Shown here: one piece after another, positions 47,323-60,859 of the stretch
Layout: the number at the start of each line of letters is the position of its first letter
Numbering within the stretch: the stretch's first letter is position 1
Assembly: GCA_001465935.1 (NCBI GenBank)
Contig: LNKV01000020.1
Coordinates: forward strand, 178,273 to 242,272
DNA length: 64,000 nucleotides
From: Clarireedia homoeocarpa
Lineage: Eukaryota > Ascomycota > Leotiomycetes > Helotiales > Rutstroemiaceae
Reading direction: 5' to 3'
Notes under the pieces: generated by a model
Told to the model about the DNA's origin: nothing
The model's database searches: none
Seen by the model: the letters and a program-made list of their open reading frames with translations, nothing else
Made by a program: the position numbers and the translations under genes

Positions 47323-48558
47323 AGGGTGTCGTTGTCTGGATCTATCAGGAAAGAGAATGAAGCAAGGGACATGGGGAGCACGGCCCTCGCCACATGGTTG
47401 GATGAGGAACGCATGATCAGGAATTAGAAAGGTTCTGTATTAGTCGGGTCATTGGATTTTGTTTAGCTGTTATCGTAAGCAAGTCTGCGCAACATCATGA
47501 AACGTTTTGTATATTTCACGACACCATTGCTATATGCGCATCTTAAGATCAAGTGAAGTCCCGTCTCGTCTAGTCTCCCAGCCTAGCTACAAGATTAAGG
47601 GTCCATGGGAACTACCTTCGTCCGGTAGCAGCGGTCCACTCACATTCTCCGTGATTTTCTAGTGGTCCATCACCCGTCAAGCAATACGCACAGATCAGAT
47701 ATCTCGTAGCAGTTTCACTGAGTTTCACTGGGCTTGCAAATGTTATCAAGCATCAATAGGGAATAAGAGATACTTATTGTAGGCCCAGGCGAGCCAGGCA
47801 AGGCACCACCCGGAAACGAGATCGGAAATAAACAAAAAAGCCACATCGTGCAGGCGAGACGCCACAACCTCCTTCTGGCGTCATACCAAGGCGCAAGTTA
47901 GGAACGGAGAATTCTCGAACCCGCTCTTGTCTCCAAACTTCTTCTCAACGACATCTCTACTTGATGCATTGTCGCAATATCCTCCAAATGCTCTCTGATT
48001 GAATACTTATCATGGCTTGCGTATACATACGGCATGTCGCTTTCTCTTCCATTTTCGCAGTCGCACAATCACCCAAATGTTCGTCGGCCGAAGCGCCGAC
48101 AAGGATCATTGCCAAGGCAAGAACAATGCAAACTTGGAGTTGGTTCCGCTGGGTCCGGGTGGATCGGCTCCTACCTAAGTAGGCTTACGGAGTATGAAGG
48201 AAATGATGGTAGAGAGATGACGTCTAGCGTGTGTCGAAATTTGAGATTTCGTCTGTCGACTGTTGTAAATACAAGCAAACGGTAGGACCGTGGAGTTTTC
48301 TACTCTTCAGAACTTCGTTTCAATTCTTTTCTTCCAATCCTTTGCTTACCTTTCCTCTCCCCTCCCCTTCCCCTCCCCTTCCCCTCCTCCTCCTCCTCCT
48401 CGTCCCACAACTCTTGCGCCGTCCTTCGAACTCTGTTGGAAACAGAGCCAACCGCAAACAAGATCAAAAACAAACACGACAATTCATACTATTACCACAA
48501 CTTGCGCCTAGAAGGGAATCAATTTCATTCGTCGTTGGAAGAAAAAAAAACTGCCAAA
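47323..48558. other. Intergenic with CT-rich leader of the SFK1-like gene
   Basis: No gene was found in these 1.2 kb. The last 250 bases carry a long pyrimidine tract (48345-48400, CCCCTTCC and CTCCTC repeats) and an A-rich stretch before the ATG, typical of a fungal core promoter and 5' leader. Frames over the tract are low in complexity. Confidence 0.5.
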
Positions 48559-49514
48559 ATGTTTGGAATATCATATTGGATAATACCGATCTTTTCGGGC
48601 TGCGTATGGCTTGCTATGCTTCTAGCCATGCTGTTGACTTGGGCGGTTCACGATGGTGCACCCATTATTACACCCATGGATGACGGCCAAACCATTGCGT
48701 AAGTGTCTAAATATCCCAGATACCTAGAAGTTTATCTGACATTTTCTTGCAGGTACATCTCGGACATCGGAGCGCATCGGTTACAGCCACTCTTCATTGC
48801 TATGGGCAGCGTAACCGTTGTAACCTTCGATGTGGTTTTCATTTCAGAGCGCTGGCTTCGACACCGAGGGAGATTGCATGGAAACACATCGACCTTCCAG
48901 AAGATTTTGTCGGGAATTGCTATTATCGCTTCTATTGTTGGCGGAGTAGGCTTGATTTGTCTGACTTGCCTTAATGACGTAAAGCATCGTCAGGCTCATG
49001 ATATCTGTTTGGCTATATTCATGTATGACTGCTCACTACCTGTGCAGGTAATGTTCTTTGCTAACAAACTTCTAGCGGTGGTTACATTGTCTCTGCCATC
49101 TTCATCTGCTGGGAATACCAGCGTCTTGGAATACATTACCGCGAACACCGCATTCTTCGCATTTCCTTTTGGGTCAAACTCACCTTCATCTTCGTGGAGC
49201 TTGGATTAGCTATTGCTTTTGGCGTATGTAACAGGAAAAAAATTCGGAATACGGCTGCTATCTTGGAGTGGATCATCGCACTTATCTACACTTTCTACGT
49301 ATGGAGTTTCGCCATTGATTTCATCCCCGCGATCCGCACAAAGCATCACAAGGGTGGAGAACCAGAAGTTGAGTTTGCCATGGCTATGGAAGCGGAAAGT
49401 CGACAACGAGGATTCCAAGGAGTTGGTGATGAACAAAGAGCCTATGCTAGTCACGGCGGTTCATCGAACGGGCACTCGAGATATAATGAGCCAGCTGTTG
49501 CACGCAACTTCTAG
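48559..49514 (+). CDS. SFK1-like: SFK1/DRAM-like (Frag1 family) plasma-membrane protein
   Basis: Exons 48559-48698, 48753-49022 and 49076-49514 give 282 residues. Introns are 54 and 53 bases (GTAAGT...TGCAG; GTATGA with GCTAAC and CTAG). Six hydrophobic spans: WIIPIFSGCVWLAMLLAMLL (7-26), LQPLFIAMGSVTVVTFDVVF, ILSGIAIIASIVGGVGLICL, YIVSAIFICWEY, LTFIFVELGLAIAFGV and AILEWIIALIYTFYVWSFAI. The opening MFGISYW and the topology match the fungal Sfk1/Frag1-DRAM family (PF10277). Yeast Sfk1 is a plasma-membrane protein that helps anchor Stt4 PI4-kinase and affects lipid asymmetry. The C-terminal 60 residues are hydrophilic (EAESRQRGFQGVGDEQRAY) and cytosolic. The middle intron was chosen because it restores GGYIVSAIFICWEYQR in frame. 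Confidence 0.85.
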
Positions 49515-50985
49515 ACGACGAAAGCTACTCGATGTAATAATGATAGATGGGCTACACTGCACCGCTGTCATATGATTAGATAACTTTTTGGTTCTCGATC
49601 TTGATGAGCTTCTACGAAACTATGTTTGTATATATCCGGAAATATGGGCATCCGCGGCGTTTAGGAGTAGCATCTGGCATGTGCCGATTGCGTGGAACAA
49701 GCGATTACTGATTTGAATCGCAACTTGCTTAGGATGAGGCTTGCGTTGTTATGGTGTTAGACTTAGCTGGACGTTGTAATGAATATAATAAGTTTCATAT
49801 ATGCTTCAGGATCTCAACTATGATTATTCTTGCAGTAGGTATCTTAACTCTTAAGAAAGAGGGGTATGTCGTCCCCAATGTTCATTCTACAGCACGAAGT
49901 TTTTTTATGCTGTTAATTGCAAGTGCAGCCAGGTTTAGAGAGCGCAAGTGAACTTCGTGTATCACCATATACCTAATCACCTAAATGGCTAAAACAAATC
50001 GTAGCATTTGATCTCTTGAATCAGATCGGTTCTGAACTATTCCACAGTACTGCTTGGTTCTGGCTATCACATCAATGGGTAGATAAGGAGATTAAAATGC
50101 TTGTTCAACCCTGATTCCCTCCCTTTACCACATTTTTCGCTTAGTTAATAATCTTCTTTGACTCACTGCAATTTACATCTCCAGATAAGAGGAATAGGAG
50201 AGATAGGATTAACACCAAGGGCTCTATGGGATAGGGAGCACCAGAATCGAATACGCAATGACGTTGTGCATCGCCGGAATCTATTTGCTCATGTTTGAAT
50301 GTGTTCCGTGCAAACGAGCAAACCGCTTTTGTATATCTGCACATGGGGAACTCATTATGAAACCCAATTTCCGTGAGCCTGGGGTTATATCCCATCTTTA
50401 GAGAGATATGGAGAATTTTCTTTAACGTAATTTTGTTTTTCTTTGAGTGCCAATCGCTGTACTTGCGGCCTCACTAGAATTGAAGTGGAGAAGTTGCGTA
50501 TAGCATTCAAAAGGGTTACTTAAGTACGACATTTATGTCCTGGTTTTAAACTATCACAAAACGAGAATGCAGAAGTAGCTACCACCGGAGGGCTCGAGGA
50601 TGATCTTTTTCGGCTTACAGATGCAGATGGAAAGTCCTGGGAAGGGTGTTAGCCTTTTGCCCTTGGAGTGGTAATGTTATGCCGAATGCTGGGTCAGCGG
50701 AATGCCAGTACCCTCTTCCAAGCGAGGCTGTTGTATGATACTCAACTCGGCACAGTGTTCACTGTCTGTACTGTCACAGATGCGAGGAGCACAATGTAAA
50801 ACCTTTCGGCATCCTTCGCTGAAGGTGATTGCAGTTAGCGTCGTTGTAGCACTCTATATTTGTTAGTCCGATTTATGGGACCGATTCGTAGCACCACACT
50901 TAGTCACGTATATAGACTAAGTAGTATAACGATTTCGACGAATCGTCACGATAAGTACCTAAAGGCTTAGGCTGGAACTCCCCGT
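49515..50985. other. Intergenic up to the isochore boundary
   Basis: No gene was recognised. The last 100 bases before the A+T-rich block hold an 8-base perfect inverted repeat (ACTTAGTC...GACTAAGT, about 50898-50921) and CGATTTCGACGAATCG (50931-50946). Confidence 0.45.
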
Positions 50986-51730
50986 TATAAGTAAATTTTA
51001 GAATATTTAATATATATATACTTTAAATATATAATTTATTAATAGTTTACTATTAATAATATTCTAGTTTATATATATAACTTTTATTTTAAAAGTTACT
51101 TTTTATTTTATTTATATAAACTATAATATAAATTTAAATTTTTAGTTAATTATAAATATTTTTTATTAAATAATAAAAGATTTATAAAAGTTTTAAATAT
51201 TAATTTTATTAAAAATTAATTAATATTTAAAATTATTATAATAAGATTATTAATAAAAATATTAAATTATAAAACTAATTATTAAATAAAAAAATATTAT
51301 ATATATAAATTAAATAATATAAATAATAATTAATAGATTTTAAATTAATATATATAATTTATATATATTGATAATATATTATTATATTATTTCTTTTTTT
51401 AAGAAATTTATTTTAAATATTATTAAAATTAAAGAATATATAACTTAAAAAATTTAAAAAAAATTATTTTTATAATTTATTTTTTAATTTTAAAAAATTT
51501 TCTTTTATTATTTTTATTATATATTTTTTAATTATAATAAAATTATTAATAAAAATATTAAATAATTTTAAAAATCTTAAAAACTTATATATATTAATAA
51601 ATTATATATAATCGAAAAGATTATATATTTTTAAAGTTTTAAATAAATATAATTATAATTATAAAAATAATAATAATAATTTTTAATTTAGTTTTATTAA
51701 TATATTTTAAAAATTATTTCTTTTTAATAA

Positions 51731-52257
51731 NNNNNNNNNNNNNNNNNNNNNNNNNNNNNNNNNNNNNNNNNNNNNNNNNNNNNNNNNNNNNNNNNNNNNN
51801 NNNNNNNNNNNNNNNNNNNNNNNNNNNNNNNNNNNNNNNNNNNNNNNNNNNNNNNNNNNNNNNNNNNNNNNNNNNNNNNNNNNNNNNNNNNNNNNNNNNN
51901 NNNNNNNNNNNNNNNNNNNNNNNNNNNNNNNNNNNNNNNNNNNNNNNNNNNNNNNNNNNNNNNNNNNNNNNNNNNNNNNNNNNNNNNNNNNNNNNNNNNN
52001 NNNNNNNNNNNNNNNNNNNNNNNNNNNNNNNNNNNNNNNNNNNNNNNNNNNNNNNNNNNNNNNNNNNNNNNNNNNNNNNNNNNNNNNNNNNNNNNNNNNN
52101 NNNNNNNNNNNNNNNNNNNNNNNNNNNNNNNNNNNNNNNNNNNNNNNNNNNNNNNNNNNNNNNNNNNNNNNNNNNNNNNNNNNNNNNNNNNNNNNNNNNN
52201 NNNNNNNNNNNNNNNNNNNNNNNNNNNNNNNNNNNNNNNNNNNNNNNNNNNNNNNNN
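51731..52257. other. Assembly gap (527 N)
   Basis: A run of N within the A+T-rich block; sequence on both sides is RIP-altered and gives no anchor for what is missing. Confidence 0.99.
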
Positions 52258-55200
52258 ATATAATATATTAGTTTAGTTAGAATATTTCTTTATAAAGTAT
52301 TATTTTATATAAGCTTTAAAACTTTAAACTATATAAAGTCTCTTTTATTATATATAGTTTTAATTCTATAATTTAATATTTTAAAGTTATTTAAAATCTT
52401 TATTAATAGTCTTGTTATAAAAATTATAATAAATAAAATTTATTATTATATTTTAAATATACTTAAAAGATATATTAAATTTATATAATTAAAAGAAAGT
52501 TTTATTTGAGATAATAAATAATAATTTAGATTTAATATAAAATTAAATATAAATTATTAAATTATTAATTTCTTATATTATTTATAGTTTATATATATAG
52601 AATTTTAATATCTATTATTATTTTAAAATCTAATAAATAAAATATAAATAAAACTTATTTATTTTATTTTTAATTAAAATAATATCGAAAGTTAATTTAA
52701 ATATTATAAATAAAAATATTTATAAAACTTTTTCTTTTAATTTAAAGAATTAAAAAGTTAAATATATATAAAATAATTAATAAAGTTATAATATTAAAAT
52801 TAAATAATATTATTATAAAATAAAGAGCGATCTTATAAAATTATAAACTTAATTAATTATTTTATATAACTTAATAAAAATAAGGTTTTTATAAAAGATA
52901 ATATTCTTATTTTACTAACTACTTATTTAAATATATTAGTATATAATTATATAATAGACTAATTAGAGTATAATTATATATTAAACTAACTAGTATATAA
53001 TTATTTAATATACTATACTTATAATACTTTATTTTATATTAAGTATCTTTTATAAAAGAAAATTATTATACTCTCGCGATCTAATTAATAGTAAAGTAAA
53101 TAATAAATAAGTAAATAAAATTAATAAGTTTCTAATTTATTATTAATCTAATTAATTATAAAGTAATAATATTAATAATAAACTAAATAATATATTAAAG
53201 AATTGATTAAGTAGTTATTATAAATAAATATATTAAAAGTATTAATACTATCTTTATTATTATAAATAGAATTACTATAAATTATAATAGTAATTTAATA
53301 TATTAATATAGTTAATATATTAAATAATATCGAAACTTATAAAAATACTTATTTATATTCTTTAAAATATTAATATACTATAATTAATAAATAGTAATAT
53401 AAGTAATTTATATAATAAACTTAGTAAATTCGATAATAATTATAATAAGAGTTAGAGTTTTATAATTCTTTATAATATAAATATTTTAAATAAAGATATT
53501 AAGATTATAGTTAAGAGACTTTATAATATTATAATTCCGATTCGAGCTAACTAATAGAATATTACTAAGATTTAAGAAATAAATAAAATTTAATATATTT
53601 AATATTATAAATTCTCTTTATTAAATAAAAGTATATTAAATAGTAAGAATATTATTATTTAAGAGATAAATATTTCTTAATTAATATTTATAAAAAGTTC
53701 TTTATTATTATTATACTTTTTTTTTTATTATTTATTAAACTTCTTTATTATAACTTAGATATTATTTTAAGTTATTATCTTATAAACTTATCTTTTAGTT
53801 TTATAAAATAAAAATAAGATTATTTTAGAAAGTACTAGTATATTTATTAATATTTAAAAGAAAGTATTATCTTTATTTAGTTTTATTTCTTATATTTAAA
53901 ATTTAAAGTAATTAGTTTTATTTTTATTCTTTATTATAATTATTATATTAAATTTAATTAAAAGAGTGTTTTCTAATTTAATTACTTTAAAATAACCTTT
54001 TTATTTATATTATATAATTAATTATTTATATTCTTTATTTAATATTATAATTAATATTAAACTTTTATATTAGTTTTTACTAGATTTATTTAATATAAAG
54101 ATAAATTTCTTATAGAATTTATTAGATAAAAAACGAATATTTTTATATATAATTTATAATTTTTATTAATCTATCTTGATTAATAAGTAAATAAAAAGTA
54201 AGAATTATTTATAATTAAATAATTCGAAAGTAATTTTATTATAATTTATAAGTTCTTTTATAAAATAATTATAATTATTATTATTATTTTCTAAAAAGAT
54301 TATTTTGATTTTTTTTAATTTCTTATTATAGTTTCTAATATCGAATATATTTATTTAATTTTATATATATATAGAATTATAAAATATATCTTTATATTAT
54401 AGAATATTTTTTATAACTTTTAGATTTTCTATTATTTTACTTACTAACTTTATTATCTTAATATTAGAAATAATTAATTGATTTCTAAGTTATTATAAAA
54501 GTAAATTATTTTTTTATAATAGTTTTTATAATATCTCTCTATTTTTTATTTTTTATAAATTATATATATATAAAGTAATAATATTAGTTATCTCGATTTT
54601 ATTATTATATTTAGTAATAAAGTGATTATTAATTATTAATTTTATTTATTTATTAGTTATATTTATAATATATTCGATTTAATATCTTCTATTAACTATT
54701 GTTTTTATATATTCGATTATCTTTTTATATTTTCTTTGTTTTTCTATCTTTACTAACTTTTTATATAGATTATCGATTCTAGTTTATAAGTTCTTTAATA
54801 ATATATTAAAAACTTATTTATATTTATAGATCTTATTATTATTTAAAATCTTATTTAATATAAGTTTCTTTATAATCACTTTATATTTTAAGGATCTAAA
54901 TAAAGTATTCGGGTTATATAATATAATAAATTTATAATAAATATTATTAATAAATAAAAGGTTGTTTACTAGTTTATAAAATAAATATTATATTTTAAAT
55001 AAATTATAAATATTATCTAATAATAATATATAGAGTTTTAGAAATTTTCGATATAATTTATTATTATTCTTAAATAAAATTACTTTTTTTAAAGATTATA
55101 TATTTAATAGAATATATATAATAACTTAGATATTTATATTAAATATAATAAAGTAGAGTTTTAGTAAATAGAATAGATTTAATAAAGTATTATTTATTAG

Positions 55201-55749
55201 TATTTATAATAATATATATTTATAGATATTAAGTCTTATATTAAAATCTCGATAAATATTAGTATATATTATATTATATAAAAGTTAAGGTTTATATAGT
55301 TATTTTAATATTATTTATTATATCTTATAATCTATACTCTATTTATTAGAGAAGCGAGTAATTATATTTCTTATAAATTATTTAAAAAATACTAGATCTT
55401 TAAGTTAAATTAAAGTATAATATAAAATAAAAAGTAATAATACTAAGATATTTATAGATTTTATAAAAAGAGTTATATAATAAATATAAATAAAAATAAA
55501 GTTGAAATAAATTAGAGATTAAATATAAATAATATAATAATATAAAGAGAAGAAGAATAAAATTATAAAAGTGAAGATATAAAAAATAAAGTTATAAAAA
55601 TAAAAATATAATAAAGAGTATTAAAAGTAAAAATAAAATAAAGAATAATTTATTATATATTTATAATAATAAATATAATAGAGCTCTAAACTAGTTTAAA
55701 ATTAAAATAATAATTTTAATTATCTTATATATTATTATTATATAAAGAA

Positions 55750-58600
55750 GTTTTTCTTAATTAATCTTTTTTATATTTAGAAACTAGAGTTTTAAAGTTT
55801 ATTCTTATATTTAATAACTAGTTTTTAAGTATTATTAAATAATTCAATTAAGTACTATTATATTTATATATTCTTTTAATTAAAGAATTTAACAAGGTAT
55901 TCTATATTATTTTTTTTTCTATATTTTATAATCTTTTTATTTAGAATATATTCGAGTTTATATAATTTCTATTTATTATTATTCTCTAGATTATTGATCG
56001 GTTTAATATAGTTAGATTATAAATAATTAAAAGAGTTTTTATTAGATAAAATCGAATATAAATAAATTATAAAAATAATTTAATAGATCTTCTAATAAGA
56101 AAGTAAATCGATTTTATATATTAATCTACTAATTCGTTTTAAGATTCTAAATAAACTAGTATATTATTTAAATAGTTTTCTATTTAGTTTATTTAGTAAA
56201 TTATATTCTCGATATAATTTTAAATATATATAATCGTTTATATCTATTATTAGTAAATAATATTAATAATTATAATTTTTCTTAATAATATTAAATATAA
56301 AGTTTAGAGTTATTTTTATATTCTTCTAATATAATATTTATAATATCTTAAATATCTTATTAATAAGATTTAATATAAAGATTATAATTATAATAATATT
56401 TAGTTTAAATCTAAGTAGGAGTTTATTTAATAAAATATTAATAGCTTTATAATATATATTATTTAATATAAATTATAATAATAATAATATTATAAATTAA
56501 TTATTATTAAAGTTATAAAATAGAAAATATTTTATTATAATCTTTATTATTTAGTTTTTTACTTTTAATTAACTATCTATTTATAAATATTAAATTATAA
56601 ATATAAATTATTTAATTTCTAATTTTTCTTATAATAAATATTATAAATTATTAACGAATTTTAAGTCTTAGTCGAAGATAATTACTTTTAGTATATTTTA
56701 ATTAAATAGAAAGAGAGTTTATAAAAGTATCTTAGTTTATACTTTAATATTATAAATTATATATTTTAAAAATAAAATAGTTTTTTTCGAGAATTTATTA
56801 ATTACTATTATAATTAAATTAAATATATTAATATTCTTTAACTTCTAAAAACTTATTATATAGATTTTAAGAAAAATAAAAATAAAATCTATTATAATTA
56901 TATAAAATAGTATAAAGGTTATATAAATTAATTATATATTATTATTAAGTTTATAATATAATATAATATTAATATTATAACTAAGATAATAATTAATATA
57001 ATTTTTTAACTTCTTTATTAATTATAAAATATAAAAGTTCTAAAGTTTATAAACTATATAATTTAAATTTAAATAATATTTCTTATTATATACTTTCTCG
57101 AATATATTCTTAAATATAATATCTAATATTATTAATTTTAAAGAGTTAGTAACTAAACTATATTAAAAGAAACTATCTTTAAGTTAGAAAAATACTTTAG
57201 ATTTTATTAGTATATTTAAAAAAGGTTCTTTTAAACTTATATTTATAAACTTTAAAATATAATAGAAGTAAAAGTCTTAGTAATAATTAAATATAAATCT
57301 CTTTTTTATATTTAAAGAAGTAAATATCTTTACTATTATCTAAATATTATCTAGTTTATTATTTTTAATAATATTAATAGATATATTTTTTAAAAGTTAA
57401 GATAATATATTAGAAATAATATTCTTTTTATTTATAATATAATATATATCTAGATTATATTAAGAAAGGTATTAAGAAATTATAATTAAATATATATTTA
57501 TATAGTTTAAATCGGATATATTAAATAAGTTATTCTTATAAATATTTTTTATTATAATATAATTAGTTAAAATAACTATTTAATAAAATAAAGATTATAT
57601 TATTACTTTTAATTATTTATAAATATATAAGAGATATACTATTTTTAATTTTATTAAATAATAATTTTACTTTATTAAACTAAGTAACTTATTTAAAAAG
57701 AATATTAATTAAACTAATATTAAAATTAGTTTTAAGAAATCTATTAATATTTTATTTTCTTTAATATAAAAAGTTATAATTCTGAATTTTTATTTTTTTA
57801 ACTTATTAATTTTAATAAGTAGTTTATAATTTAAATTAAAGTAAATTAGGAATTTCTTAAAAAAGAGATAAGTTTTTATAATCTCGAATATATTAAATTT
57901 ACCTATAATAAGCTTTTATAAGATATATATATAATAGTCTTTTCTTTTTTAATTTATTATATTTTTATTTTTAGTTTTTATTAAAAACTTTATTTTATAT
58001 TATTATAAAGATTCTACTATCTTAGTATAATAAAAGATAAATTATTAGAGATATTCTATAAAACTTAGAAAATATTCTAGATATTATAAAGTAGATAGAA
58101 ATTAGATATATTTAATTATTATAATTTATTTTATAATTATTAATATTCCGAGATTATTAATCTAATATTTAAATAGAATAATTAAAGAGTAAATAATAAA
58201 AGATTTTTTAATTAATAAAATTAAGTTTATTTTCTAGAAGAGAGTAAATATTTAATATAAATATTATAAGTAGTTATTAGCTATTTTAAAGAAAATTGTT
58301 ATATTATTAATAAATATATATATAAAGTTCCTGAAACTTTTTAACTTAATATTAAAAACTTATTAAATATATATTAGAAAATTTTTAAATTCTATTAAAA
58401 CAACTTTTAATCTTTTTTAACTTTAATAATTAATTATTATAAATTTCTCTTTATTAGATTTTATAATAAAGAATTAATAAAAGAAGATTAATATATTTAT
58501 AATAATAATAAAGATAGTATTTTATAAGACTTTAATAATATTTATTTATAATAATATAGAATATATATTATATAAAACTATTTTATTAATAGATCTTATA
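55750..58600 (-). mobile_element. Ty3/gypsy chromovirus remnant, minus strand
   Basis: Read on the minus strand, pol fragments appear in canonical order through many stops. Reverse transcriptase, about 58600-57900, contains FIYIFINNITIFFKIANNYL, the position of the F/Y-x-D-D box with both Asp changed to Asn. The integrase core, about 57180-56450, contains IVIN-FSKKTI and then FD-DLKFVNNL with the family's second catalytic Asp region. A chromodomain-like end, about 55975-55800, has KLEYILNKKIIKYR and NNIEYLVKFFN. RT-integrase-chromodomain order defines chromoviruses, the Ty3/gypsy clade that targets heterochromatin. Gag and protease were not found: the RT end runs almost into the 58679 duplication, so the 5' part is missing or lies across an assembly break. 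Residue changes fit C-to-T decay. Not functional. Confidence 0.7.
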
Positions 58601-58678
58601 TTAATAATTATTTTATAATGATTTTAACCGAATTATCACGATACTATATAAAGATATAACTTTTTTAGAAGTAAGTTA

Positions 58679-58997
58679 GATATTAGATATATATTAGTAT
58701 ATATTAATATATATATAATTAAATATATAACCTTTTCTTATATATAAGTTTTCAGATCTTTATAATCCTTTTAACTCTTTAATTATTAATTCTAAAGTTA
58801 TTTAATATCTTAATTAGTAGTTTTATTATATTATTAANGATATCAAGTATATATTAGTATATATTAGTATATATATAATTAAGTATATAACCTTTTCTTA
58901 TATATAAGTCTTCGGATCCTTATAATCCTTTTAGCTCTTTAGTTATTAATTCTAAAGTTATTTAGTATCTTTATTAATAGTCTTGTTATATTATTAA
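58679..58997 (+). repeat. 159-base direct duplication around a single N
   Basis: Copy 1 is 58679-58837 and copy 2 is 58839-58997, exactly 159 bases each, meeting at one N (58838). They differ at about 15 positions, all but one transitions, usually with A or T in copy 1. The repeat ends exactly at the N on one side and starts exactly at it on the other, which is how an unmerged overlap of two contig ends looks. The divergence shows the two ends are not the same molecule copy, so the join may be wrong. A true tandem duplication is the alternative. Confidence 0.8.
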
Positions 58998-59396
58998 CAA
59001 TTTAATTTATCTCTTTAGTTATATTAATAGCTATTTAAATAATATTAATACTTAATCTCTTCTTACTTTTAAATCTTTTTTTTAAAGATTCTCTAAATAG
59101 TAAAAGTAGATTTATTCTAATATCGTCGATATATAATATTATCTTTTAAATACCTTTTAATAATATATATACTTTATAATAATATATCGAATACTTCTCT
59201 AACCTCAAAACAAAGACTAATTAGATTATTTTATATTAGCTAAATAAGTAAACTCGCTTTCTTATAATACTTTATAAAGTACTACTATTATTCTTAATAT
59301 TTAACTTAATACTCAGAATACTTTTAAAGTCAGTTAAGTAATATTCTAAGTTATATACTAAGTAAGAGATAAATCCTCTTTAAACTCTTATCAATA

Positions 59397-59406
59397 ATCC
59401 CCCCCT
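59397..59406 (+). repeat. C7 tract in the A+T-rich block
   Basis: Seven consecutive C at 59399-59405, the most G+C-dense run in the isochore. It would survive RIP because the C residues are in CpC context. It could mark a purine tract of a minus-strand element or the region just inside the left end of the plus-strand element; neither can be shown. Confidence 0.4.
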
Positions 59407-60859
59407 TTTATACAACTCCTAATAACTATATAATAAAGCTATTTAGTATCTAATTCCCCTTTACTTTAATTAAGTTAAAATATAGATATTAGCGATCGAG
59501 GTAGCTATTGATATTAAAGTAAAAGTAAAGAAAAAACAATTCAAAGAGCTTTTTTAATTATATTATTTACTAACTTAATAACTATACTAATAGCTTAAAT
59601 AGTAGAGATATAAATCTAATTCTAAGTATAACTAATAACTTAAAATACTAAGTATATTATACTAATAGATCAGATTAAAAAATAGTTATTATTTTAATTA
59701 ACAATTAAATATAACTTATTTAGTACCCTCTAGCTATTACCTTTATATTAGCTATATAGTTTATAACTACTTACTCTTTTATATTAAAATAACACGACTC
59801 TAGTAGTATCTAGTTATATATTATTTAAAGTTCTATATTTAACTAATAAGCTCTCTAATAGAAAAAAACTTATTATCTAGTTATAAAGAAAGTTTATTAT
59901 AGATCGAATTAATTAGTATAAATATAGCTTTATTAATAATAATATTAAATATTTATTTATACTAAACTAATTAGAAGGTTTAGCCTTCGAGTATTATAAA
60001 GGATTATATATCTAAGATAATATTATATCTAAATAAATAATCAATAAAGTAACTAACTTTCTAATAGATCTGGTTAAATATTAATATATTTAAAATATAT
60101 ATATATACTTTGTCTAATTCGAAGATTAGTTCTTCGAGCTATTTTATTAATAATTCGAGTTTCTAGCTAGTATTACTAATAAGACTAATTTAAAGAATAA
60201 GTATTAAGACTTTATTAAGAAGTTAAATAATAATTATCGAATATATTCACTTATAAGTTATCTTAGAAACAAGGATTATAAGGTTGATATATAAGTATTT
60301 TAGTATTTAGATATAGATAATACTAGTATTATAGTAAATAAATAAGTTTAATAAACCTTTATTAAAATAATAGCGATTGTAATAAACTATCAAGACCGAG
60401 TTATTATTTATACTAAGAGCTAATAAGTACTTTAAAGCTAATTCGGTACTTTAGTTACTACTTCACTTATTTATATAAGATAGTCAACTTTACTTTCTAA
60501 TATACTATATTATTTCTCTTTTAGCTAAAAAGCTACTTTACTAATTAGTAACTTTACCCGAAGTTTTCTTTCTCTTACTCTTGTTCGAACTTAGACCCTT
60601 TATTATATAATAAGTAAAGTCGAGTATAAATCTTATAAAAATATAATAAAGGAAATAGAGAAAGAAGATAATATTCTAACTAAAGTCTAAACTAAGGCTA
60701 TTATTTATATAAAGTAATTAGAAGTAGATTAAATAAAAGATAGTATTTAAATAAAGACTTTTTTCTAAGTAATTTAAGAGATATAAGATATTTAGATTTA
60801 ATTAAACTAATAAGTGGAAACTATATAATAATATTATATAAATTAGTAAAAAGTAATAT

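Noticed and set aside
58679..58997. The 159-base pair as LTRs of one element
   Set aside because: The copies are directly adjacent, lack TG...CA ends and abut a single N exactly; they cannot bracket an element.
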